Both the position numbers and the translations under genes were made by a program. Shown in pieces: positions 1 through 11,600 of a stretch of 64,000 nucleotides of DNA. The notes under the pieces are model-generated. The model made no database searches and was not told the DNA's origin. It saw nothing but the letters and a program-made list of their open reading frames with translations. This stretch comes from Escarpia spicata (Eukaryota > Annelida > Polychaeta > Sabellida > Siboglinidae). The stretch spans positions 61,902,104 through 61,966,103 of the forward strand of contig OZ023205.1 in assembly GCA_963995525.1 (NCBI GenBank), in the 5' to 3' direction. Within the stretch, counting starts at the first letter, position 1. Every line of letters starts with the position of its first letter.

Positions 1-1085
1 TGGTGGAGTCTCTGAGCAATAAAGTAAAGACAGTCCGGCACGATTAACCCATCAATCATTACACCTACTAAAATTACATACACATGCACAATTGGTGCTA
101 TTGTTTATTAATAGTTATGCATACATTTATTCTACCTGTGAATTATGAATCACTACAGATCTACATGCAACGAGTGTAAAGATTATGTAAAATTAAAATA
201 TACATTTTTTCTCCTCAAAATTAATGTAAATTTAGAGGGTGTGGGTTTCAAGCTTCACTATAATAAAACATGATAACTACATCATATCATCTAGACATGG
301 CGGATGTGGCTAAGCTATTGAGTGCACATCGTTTTCTAAATTTAGTACAAATGATTTGTCATAAATTTGACATTACTCCCAAGAACGGCAAGAAGTGCCA
401 ATTGACTTGAAGACTGCAACTTTATAAGCAATCAGATAGTCTGCCAATATAGCAGGTGCCTCGAAGGGTGGGAAGTGGGGCAAGTTGTTGACATCCTCTG
501 ATCAGAGTTGCACTTGCCGTTAACTGTGCTCTTATGTGGCAACAATTGTTTCAGTGCACTAGAGATGATCTTTCCAGTTATAATTATAACAGTACAGATG
601 TAACCTTTTAACAAGCTAGTCGAACCTGTAGACAGACAGTAATTAGGGGCCTGGCAGTGAATCTAGGATCCAGCAGGTCCCCGAGCCCCGCAAAATTCAG
701 ACCCTGAGATATTCTTCAAATTCCAACTAAGCATACTGCAAATTAAAACATCAACTACATATGAAATCATGTGCAAGTCTTGGGACAATGCAGATAGTCA
801 AGAGATCAAGCAGATATTTACATTTCAGCCAAACATTGGGGGACTGCAACTAACATCTTAGATGCATATTGTGACACTTCCTAAATGTATAAAGGCCAGC
901 TGGTAGCTGAGAGAAGGGCGACACATTGTTGCTGGTGCTGCAGTAGTTACATCACCCAAGTTTGTGTTGTTTACATCATAGTGGCTGCGATTGTAATACA
1001 ATGTTTTTGATACACTGTTTTTATTTATGCATCAGCATCGGGGAAAAAATGGGTACGTGCTTGTCAGAAATATGAATAACTGGTG
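1..1085. other. No recognisable gene
   Basis: AT-rich DNA in which neither strand gives a convincing exon. A 60-codon minus-strand open frame at 432-614 has no domain signature I recognise. I looked here specifically for the missing activation-loop exon of the kinase gene that runs leftward (a DFG motif on the minus strand) and did not see it. Confidence 0.5.
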
Positions 1086-1185
1086 TCCCAATTATACAGC
1101 TGTATAAGAACACAAATTAATCACACTTACAAAGGTGTCCCAAAACATACCGTACAGAAAAATTATTATTTCTCTAGATTTTTTG

Positions 1186-1408
1186 GGTGTCCCAAAACAT
1201 ACGGTGTCCCAATACATACGGTGTCCCAATACATACGGTGTCCCAATACATACGGTGTCCCAGCACATACGGTGTCCCAATACATACGGTGTCCCAATAC
1301 ATACGGTGTCCCAATACATACGGTGTCCCAATACATACGGTGTCCCAGCACATACGGTGTCCCAATACATACGGTGTCCCAATACATACGGTGTCCCAAT
1401 ACATACGG
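1186..1408. repeat. 17-bp minisatellite, about 13 copies
   Basis: The unit is GGTGTCCCAATACATAC, with a variant reading CAGCACATAC or CAAAACATAC in a few copies. Two isolated degenerate units lie just upstream, at about 1083-1099 and 1134-1152, suggesting the array grew from an older scattered motif. Because three units make 51 bp and the unit has no stop in several frames, long open frames appear on both strands here. They are by-products of the repeat and not genes. Confidence 0.95.
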
Positions 1409-2020
1409 ACATTACGGTACCTATAAAAAAGCAGAATTTAAACTTCTCTCAGGTGAACCCAAAACCGTTTCAAAAATTATGACTGCTACCAAAATTGGCG
1501 AAGTTATGGAGCATTGAACATGGTAGGGTTCAAAAAGTGAAAATGAATAAAAAGGCTGTTGAAGTTTTATATTATAAATGCAAATGGATTGCATGGAAAT
1601 ATTACATGCATGACATTCAAATGTGGCACACAGTGTGTATGTTATGTTGCAATGATACACTGGAAGTACAAATGTGCAGCTACAAAGACTTCGCAAGTTA
1701 TGCCAGATTATGTCTTTATGTGTAAAACTAAGAGGACAGATTATTTCAGAACAAAAGGTAGACTAAAGAAAATTAAAAATGACGAAGCTAATGCAGAGTT
1801 AAGAGAATTGGCTAGTGGGTATAACTGCTTTATAAAACAAATATCAAATATGTCTGCTCTGCCTGTGACCAATTAGAGATTAGTCAAGGTCTCAATGGAA
1901 CAATGCAGAGTGGGGTAAGGCTGGGGCACAGTTTCTGGCACAATACACAACATCTACTGTTGGGGGTGGTCTCAAGGGCCCTTCTCAAAACCACATAATT
2001 AGATAATGTAAAACTTTGCA

Positions 2021-2305
2021 CTTTGGGGGCCCCTGAGGTGCCCTTAGAATGATTCAATCAAATACAGATTTCTTGTGTATAGTGGCAGCAACCTAAGATA
2101 CATCTATGCAAAATTAGAAAAAAAAGTTGCTGAACAGTTTTTGAAAAATTAGGCAAAATGTGACAAATTACCAGCTTTTTGGGCCCTTGGGGGCCCTACG
2201 GGGTCCTTAGCATGATTCAATCAAATACAGATTTCTCGTGCATAGTGGCAGTACCCTAAGATACGTTTATGCAAAATTTGAAAAAAAGTTGCTGAACAGT
2301 TTCTG
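2021..2305. repeat. Two diverged direct repeats of about 120 bp
   Basis: The segments at about 2021-2141 and 2182-2305 share long matching blocks, including ATGATTCAATCAAATACAGA and AAAGTTGCTGAACAGTTT, each preceded by a GGGGGCCC core. The region 1409-2020 to the left holds only short open frames without recognisable domains. This looks like non-coding repeat DNA. Confidence 0.8.
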
Positions 2306-2458
2306 AGATACGGCAGCTAACAGTGGTGAGTGATGGCAATAGTCCCTTGGACCTTCGGCCCAAAGGACTAAAAATGCACTAGCAACAATGATTGTAAAAA
2401 GCTATAAAATATATCTGAAATAAATGGTGGTTGTTCCGAGCGACATATCAAAACAGAC

Positions 2459-2656
2459 CTTGATGTCACGATGTAAGATCTTTGATTTCCTTGAGTGGAG
2501 ATATGCCAGACCATCCAGAAGGTCCTTGGTCAGCCCAGTAGCTGTTGGTCCCCATTCCCCAGGAGGGTGTAAGTCGTCCTTCCCAAGCCACTCATTTAGT
2601 GTGTAGTCACACAGCTCGGAAGCGATGTAGGTGAAGTCCTTGTCGTGATCGATCAT
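2459..2656 (-). CDS. Exon 11 of MIB-kinase gene: hinge to catalytic loop
   Basis: Acceptor ATGTTTAG and donor GTCTGT enclose 66 codons in phase 0. The peptide contains [15 protein letters not shown] (hinge), [11 protein letters not shown] (helix E) and ILHRDIK (catalytic loop with the Asp and Lys). The exon ends right after HRDIK, so the next exon should carry the metal-binding Asn and DFG; I did not find it to the left. Confidence 0.87.
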
Positions 2657-5600
2657 CTAAACATACAGGGCACATCTGGAATTAATGGAACCTAATGTAA
2701 GAGAGGGTGGTAGTGTAGTGGTTAGCACATCTGCCTGGCATGCCAGCGCTATGAGTTCAAAACCCGGACCAGGCAGACATGTACATTTCATGTAAAAACT
2801 TGGCTATCAACATTGGGGTTTGTGTATCCCTTGTGACTCAGAGATCACGTTAATGTCGGTCCCGTCTCAAATTGGGATGTAAAAGAACCATTGAGGTTGA
2901 CAAGCACCCTGGCAGTTATCATCCTCAATGCCAGCATAGCAAGGTAGGTTTGGCGTTAATGTTCTGAAAATGGCTGACTAGTTGAATGAGACCTCATAAG
3001 ACCAAAACATTGTAACCACAACATATGCAGACTAGTCAGTTAACAGAACATTGTCGAGAGCTGGAAACAACTAGAATCCACATTATGTAGGATGGCCTTG
3101 TCTTCATTGCTCATCTGAACACACAGGGCACATCTGGAAATGATGGCTACAGAATCTAACGTCACAATCCACATTATGTAGGTGAAGTCCTTGTCTTCAT
3201 CGATCATCTACACACACTGGGCACATGTATCTGGAATTGATGGTTACACAACCCAGTGTCACAATTCACACTATGAAGGTGAAGTCTGTCATTATTGATC
3301 ACCTAAACACACAGGGCACATCAGAATTTATGGTTAAAGAATCTAATGTCACAATCCATAAAAAAAAATAGATATCGAGGTAAGTAAGTAACAACTCAGA
3401 ACACGTTCAAAACGGTTGCTAACACCCTCACAGCTTGTCCTATCCCGATGATCTTGGTATCATTTGAAAGGATGCACTTTATGTTATCCTAGCGTCATCT
3501 AGATTTCCCAGTAACCATTTATAGGACACTTATAAACGGACCTACAATCGTGCCATTTTCTGTGTTCTGTACGGTTCCGAACGATGTTGGCCGTGGGTAC
3601 TCAATACTCTAATCTTCCGATTGCAGTGTTGTTTTCTTCATTTGCATAGGTTCAGACATGCGCACTTCACCATCTCTTGATTTCATGTTATAAGTTCCAC
3701 CCACTTTTAAACCGCGGCGAAACTGATGTGCTTTGATCGTAGTGAAATCAATATATCTCTACGTCAGCGTGATGCACAATAACGTACGCCAACCAATGGG
3801 TAAACATTTATTGCGTTGGTTAATTGATTTATGTGATTGTTTCCTATTTTGAGTACCCGGTATGTCATTTTAGCAGCCGTTTGAAAGTGGGTGAAGCTTA
3901 TTCCATGAAATGAGATACTGGTGCGTCAATCAGTAGATTGATGAACTGTGTCGACAAACCAACATCGATCACAGTGTCTAAGACACCGGAACCGATGTAG
4001 TTGTAGGTTCGCTTATAGTTTTTTTTTATTATCAGGAAACCATTTATGTTTGAATAGCAGAAAGTAATAATAATAATAAGGTAACTTCTACTGCGCTTAA
4101 ATCCTTGGAAACCAAGCTCAGAAGCGCATCAAAACAAAAGGATTGGTCAATTTCAAAATCCATAAGTAGTAATCCAGTTGTCAAAAGATTGGTCAAAGTG
4201 CTGGGGAACTACAGTGGGTAAGCAAGGTTGTAAAGATAAGTTTTTAAATGATGACGGAATTTTGTAATATTTTCAACTGATCTAACACAAAGAGGGAGCA
4301 TATTACAAAAAGTTGGTGCAGCAACAGAAAAAGCCCTAGTTCCAATGTTAGTGTTGACTCTATGAACAAAAAGTAGGTCAATGTTAGTAGTGTAAGCTTT
4401 CAAACGATATCAAGATTGTTGGGATTCAACGAACAGTAATGGTACTAGCAATCATTAAAAAAGACGTTTTTTAGTTGTTAATTTTTCGCTTATCTATTTT
4501 TGATATTATGTAGATGAAGTCCTGCATACAGATCTTACTTAAATAACTTTGCCCTTCACTTTCGTCATAACAATAATAACTGGAGAGAGAATTTCAAAAC
4601 GTATCTATGTTTTAAAATGGCCTCAAAAGTTCTGTCAGCGAAATTACAATACCTAATCTATCTGCATCCGCTAAGTCTGCCGTGTCTGGTAAAAGTGATC
4701 TGCAAGAACTTTGTGAAGATGTTAATATATGTACACAGATATGTGATCTCAGAATAAATAAACTACAGATAACATTCACAATGTTAATATGCAATATGGT
4801 ATAAAACTTTCTAAAACAGTGTTGTTGAAACTTAAAAACTGCACAGTTCCTAGAACTGTGTAACAAACAGTTATTTACAAAACTGACAAAATATTAAAAT
4901 TCATGAATGTGGATGTATCTGATTTGCGACAATCTCCCATTAGTGAACTCACCCGATAGGAAACAATGTTTTGGTGATCCTGCACCGTCAGCAGAATATC
5001 CAGTTCATTTGTAGTAACGGCTTCATCGATGTTCTGTATTCGCTTTATGGCTACCTCACGCCAATCACTTTGAATAAAGCCCAGAAACACAGCTCCGTAG
5101 CTCCTACGATAAACACAGCAATAACAACAATGTTACGGCTTATTGATGCAATGTGGGCCATCTGCTTCAGTTGTTATGGTACTTTACAGCAGATTGTGAT
5201 CACAGATATCTTTGCTAATGCAAGCATGTGAACAAAACAGAAACATATGTCCCTCTACCATACACTGTCAGTACAAATAAACCATTTACAGTATCACACC
5301 AGTGATTTAGTCTGAATTTAGTTTCCAAATTGGAGATTCTTGTGAAGTCTCACCAGTCCTGATGGCTGACATATTGAGACGCACCTCTGATGCTTGACCA
5401 ATAAGTATCCACATCTTTTTTTACCCTGATTCTGCTATAACATGTAGAATTCTCATATTGGTTTCTCATATTCTCATTGGTTCAAAAGCTGAGTCACCCT
5501 TTTAATTGCATCAACCACTGTTACTGTGCCATATTGTGCACCATGCAGGGATAATTTTTTTATAACTTGCAGTGACAAAACGAATTTGGTAATGAAAACT

Positions 5601-8600
5601 GTCATTCACTGTTGGCTCTGTCAGGCTTTCTATCACAGTGGCGCTGCCTGTGCAATTAAAATTATGTGTCTTCAACAATTAGTGTAGTAAACTACTCGAC
5701 TAATATAGCATCACTATAGTTGCAAATGATTAATTTGTATTAACTCTTAGCTACATATGCCCAAAAATACCAGCTGTTTCCCTCAAATAATACTTACATA
5801 AACTGACAAATGAATACGTACCCTTTTCCGATCTTGTAGGCAGAGTTGGAACTTACGTGAAATTGCCCCAAGTTGACTAAATCAGTTTTGTCCAGCTCAT
5901 GCAATTTCGACAGTTGTGACTTGTATCGTTCACTCTTTGGGATCCACTTCACACCAGAGCCCTGATGGAAAGTGCATGACATTCACAAAAAACAAACACT
6001 TTTTATTTCAATTGAATAACAAAAGGAATCATTATTTAACTAGTGTGCATGGTTGTGTGTGATCATTACTCACTAAGAAATGTTATTTTTCAATAAAATA
6101 TTAGGAATTTTTTGAATACTGGTAATATTTGTTTCTGAGAATTAATTTAGCAGTAAAAAACAGCCAAATACTATTCCTATTACACACAGTACTCCTACAT
6201 TAAATTGCTGTGACAAGTAACACATGAAGACTCAGGACTGTGAAGTCCATTCAGTTTTTAAGATATTCAAAGGCACCGGAACCATGGGGCTTGGGGGACT
6301 CAGCCCCCCAATATTTGAGGAGGGCTGGAGATAGGATTAGCCACCAAATGTTTAGGGTTTAGGGAAGGGTTGTGCATTTTCAGGTGTTACTGCGTTGGTG
6401 GGGGGCTGGAGATAAGATTTGCCCCCCAATATTTAGGAAAGGGTTGTGCATTTGCTGGTGTTACTGTGTTGGTGGGGGGATGGAGATAAGATTTGCCCCC
6501 CAATATTTAGGGAAGGGTTGTGCATTTTCTGGTGTTACTGTGTTGGTGGGGGGATGGAGATAAGATTAGCCCCCCAATATTTAGGGAAGGGTTGTGCATT
6601 TTCTGGTGTTACTGTGTTGGTGGGGGATGGAGATAAGATTTGCCCCCCAATATTTAGGGAAGGGTTGTGCATTTTCTGGTGTTACTGTGTTGGTGGGGGA
6701 TGGAGATAAGATTTGCCCCCCAATATTTAGGGAAGGGTTGTGCATTTTCTGGTGTTACTGTGTTGGTGGGAGGATGGAGATAAGATTAGCCCCCCAATAC
6801 TTAGGAAAGGGTTGTGCATTTTCTGGTGTTACTGTGTTGGTGGGGGATGGAGATAAGATTTGCCCCCCAATATTTATGAAGGGTTGTGCATTTTCTGGTG
6901 TTACTGTGTTGGAGGGGGATGGAGATAAGATTTGCCCCCCAATATTTAGGAAAGGGTTGTGCATTTTCTGGTGTTACTTTGTTGGTGGGGAGATGGAGAT
7001 AAGATTTGCCCCCCAATATTCAGGAAAGGGTTGTGCATTTTCTGGTGTTACTTTGTTGGTGGGGGGATGGAGATAAGATTAACCCCCAATATTTGTTGGT
7101 GTTTTTGTTGGCGAGCCTCAAGGATGGTCACAAAGTAGCATTAGTAAAGGTACATAAACAATTACCTTTTTGTCACAGAGAATAACAAATGGATGGAATA
7201 CATGAGGTACTGATTGTGTAAATGCCAGCCACGTGAATTTGGTTAAGAACAAAACTGAGAAATATCTCAGGAAGACCGGTTACTCATAGATGAATAATTG
7301 CTTCATTCTCGATTTAGCAAATGGCTTCCTTGTCCACTTGTATTCAATTTATTTATTTTATTGAATTAACTCATTGATTTCACCTGTTATTTAACATATT
7401 GTTTAACATATTTATTAACTTTTATCTATATATATATATATAAAATATATGTATAAATTTATTTATTTACTTGTTTGATATCGTTAGCGCCTCTGAGCAG
7501 GTTTATAATCTGGAGACATGGCGCTTTATAAATTCTTCCTAATAACTTCCATTATGGTTATTTTTGCTTTGGACCTCAATCTTATTAAGTATGTGTATTG
7601 TCATTGTCATCTGTGGTGACTTACCACAGGAGTAGGTGTTGTTTCGGAGGTTTGTGGTTGGTCAACTGTCATATCAACTTCTGACATTGATGACCGGGTC
7701 AAATCAGCAATTACGGACTGGTCAGTAGGAGTAGGAAGTGTAGGCTCTCTCTACAAAACAAAATCTGGGGTCTGTATACATAGTTAATTTCACCAATTAT
7801 TTGCAAGCCAATAATAAATTTATAATTATATTTGACAGGTCATCATGGTTTGGATTGTAAGCTAAGTACACTTCATTAAAACTAAAGAATAGCCAAAATA
7901 CGTTTGCATACCGGTAGGTGAAAGTATCGATTTTCTTTGTTTGCATTTTTTAAACAATGAACGATTTATTACTTGTTTGAATAATGCAATTTGGATTGAA
8001 TAGCATGTGATTTGAAACATAAATACATAACTTTGATGTTGTCTGTCTTAAAACTTGAATTCTTCACGTGGGTCAATTCAACCACCCATAATTTTGCAAC
8101 AAATTGACTTACATGATATGATACTGATATAATTGTAAAACTGAAATGTTGCCCCTTTACATGATTCTTGTAACTCCATGTCGCCAAAATGAACCTTACG
8201 GTCTGAACCTTTCTGACGTGTCAAATATGCGTGCGCATTATGTGTCACTGTTGTAAACGTTTGTCATTGTCAGCATCACTACGGAATGGAATACCAATGT
8301 CAGCACTAGTATACTATGGTAAATCATGATAAACTACGATACATTTTTAAATGGGTTGTCGACATCCCATCCATGGTTTTTGCTTTCGGTAGTGATCTTG
8401 TTCAATCTTGCTATACTTAAATATGTAGATCTAAAACAACATTATTACATACCAATGTAGTTGCTGCCATTTGAGAGCTGTGTGATTGGACATGAGATAA
8501 ATGAACAGGTGTCATCCCAGTCACTTCCGATTCATCAGTGCCTGTGGATGTTGCCTGCGATGTAGTGAGTGCTGCTGACCGTACACTGTCTTGGTAACTG

Positions 8601-11600
8601 GTCACCGGCAACTCTACACTTGCTAGTCTTTCAGCTACTGTCAATGCAACTCCAGGACTTCTTCCTGTCAGCTGTCTGGGATTGGGAAATGTTGAACTTC
8701 CAACAACAGATGCGTCTTCTTCATGTTCCAGCCCCGATGTTGCAATGGATGCCGGTTCAGCTTCCTGCAAGGCACAATGGTTAGATATAACTATCATCAG
8801 TAATTTTTTTTAGGAAATAGCATTTTTATTCCTACAGAATTAAAAAATTACAAGTTATTATAAGCTACCAGTACCTGTAAGCAAATAACAAATTACATTA
8901 TTTATATGTTTGTGTGTTAAGTGCTTACAATATTTTATTTCTACAGAATTAAAAAAGATGAAAAAATTACAAATTACTATAAGCTACCAATACTTGTAAG
9001 CAAATAACAAATTACCTTATTCATATGTTTGTGTGTTATGTGTCACTATTGTAAGCACAGAGAATGAGAGTTATCCATATTTGAATGAGGGCTTGAAGAG
9101 AAGATAAGTGAAAATTTAACAACTTGTCTGTACTCACAATATGTCGGCTTTATTGTGGTGTATAGATCCTTAATTAGACTTGTACTAACCACTTTAGTGA
9201 GCGCTCGAGCATTGAAGGTCCAACTGCTGCTGCAGCCACTGTACTGGACACAAACGTCGCCACTCTCTGTAACTCTGAGCACCCTCCCAACACTGTCTAT
9301 GTACTGAAACACACATACACAGATATTGTCTTTCGTCTAAGTTTTCTATATAGTCTGTTTTAAAAAGTTTTGAAAATAGTACATTCAATGACAAAAAACA
9401 CATTAAATGATATAAGAAGCTTTAAACAACTAATACATTCTGTGACGAAATGTTTTTGTTAAATAATACAATCATGACATAATGAGGTTTTTCAATACTC
9501 TCTGGTTACAAAGATATTGTTAAAATTAATTTTGTCAGAACGAAACAATAGAACAAAGTGTACACATAACTACCTGGTATAACTGCACTGCCTGGATGAA
9601 GATACCATAACTGACCCGCCACAACAAAGGGGTTATTAAGTCACAGAATTGCGAAATTGAGTTATGTACATTTTTGGATTCCACAGATCATAGCCTTTAA
9701 AATGATACGTCAATTACTGAAATAACTATCTATAGTTTTTGATTTATTGTTAAAACTGAAACAAACTTTAAAATGGATCATTTTGAGAAATGAGGTAATT
9801 TTACTCATATTATGTAATGTTTTTAGTAGACGTGTTCATAAATGCATGTATTTTATTATTTTGGATTGTTTGTCGAGGAAAATAAACTGGACATTGAAAG
9901 GTGGGGTTATAGGTTATGCATTTCTGCCAAAATAACAAAGTTGATGGAATATGAACTAGATAGCTATTTTGCATCGCATGCAGAATAGGTCTATGTCACT
10001 TAGTACTCGCATCGCTGTGGCAGGTCACATACACAAGCCAAGCTACCTGTTCCATCGAGAGGTTCAAGCCTCCATGGCCCTTTTGCATCTCGTTCAGTGT
10101 TTCAATGTCAACACACACTCTGACACGGTCCCCAGTTGTGTACGCAATGTCTCCACTGTTAGGTGACGCCACACAATATCCTGTCACCAAAGATGCACTT
10201 TCTATTTTTGACTGCACGATCCCATTTCTTGTACCAAAGTACAGAATTACGGCAACCTGGAGATATCGTTTACAAGAATGTGTTCCTATCATGGTAGCTG
10301 TGCATCAGATGCAGAACAAGTGATAAAAAATAAATACTGCGATCCTATTAAAATTATGATTTGCTTTACATTAAAACAAACCAAAGGTTTCATTGAAAGA
10401 ACTTCTGATTATATTTTGTTTGTTGTCATAAAACAAGTATTTACATGTTTTGTTTTAAATGCAACCAAGAAAACATACTGCGATTCACACTTCATTTTAA
10501 GTTTCTCTTGCTGTAGCAAATTACTTACTACAGTGACAAAAGTAAATTATGTTTATCATAACGAAAAACATAAATGGGGTTTAAATGCATGGTACTATAA
10601 TGACAAATGGAAATGAGGTTTACTGTAATTAAAAATGTAAATGAGGTATATGGTAATGACAAATGTATATACTGTTTATCATAATAACAAATGTAAATTT
10701 ATGGTATGGTCTTTGAGAATACACCTGATTGATTGTGAAAAAAGGGCATCTGTGTCTCACCAAGAATGGGCAGGTGGTCAGGATAGTAGCTGCCACCTGA
10801 AGTCTCCTGCACACACTTCAAGTCCACCTTTCCCTCATGGCCAAGTCTGTAGACATTTATCCTCCCTGATATCCACGTCACCTTCACAAGGCTGTTGCTT
10901 GACTCACAGTCACAGTCTTCAAGTTCCTGCACTGTGCCGTGCAATCCTTCGCCACCTAGCAACCGATAACCCAGTTACTGCTGCCTACGATCAGTGCTTC
11001 ATTACAATGTAAACTACAGCCTTGCAACAATGCTTCATTACAATAACAACTATTGCTTAGCAACAATACTTCATTACAGTCACAACTACTGCCTAGCAAC
11101 AGTGTTTCACTACAATGAGAGCTACTGCCTCACAACGGCACTTCATTACAATGAGAGCTACTGCCTCACAACGGCACTTCATTACAATGACATCTACCAC
11201 CTAGCAACAGCACTTCATTGCAATTACATCTACTTCCTAGCAACAGCACTTCATGACGATGACAGCTACTGCCTAGCAACAGCACTTCATGACAATGACA
11301 GCTACTGCCTAGCAACAGCATTGCATTACAATGACAGCTACTGCCCAGCAACAGTGTTTCATTACAATGACAGCTACTGCCTAGCAACAGAACTTCATGA
11401 CAATGAGAGCTACTGCCTAGCAACAGCACTTCATAACAATGACAGCTACTTCCTAGCAACAGCACTTAATCACAATGACAACTACTGCCTAGCAACAGCA
11501 TTTCATCACAATGACAGCTACTGCCTAGCAACAGCACTTCACTACAATGACAGCTACTGCCTAGCAACAGCATTTCATTACAACGACAGATGCTGCCTAG

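Noticed and set aside
432..614. Minus-strand 60-codon frame as the C-terminal kinase exon
   Set aside because: No kinase C-lobe motif, no matching acceptor, and a composition unlike the other exons.
10181..10292. Longer exon 5 beginning at the acceptor near 10268
   Set aside because: It is out of phase with the donor of exon 4 and would bring a stop into the joined reading. The acceptor at 10181-10182 restores phase and the expected Mind bomb sequence order.
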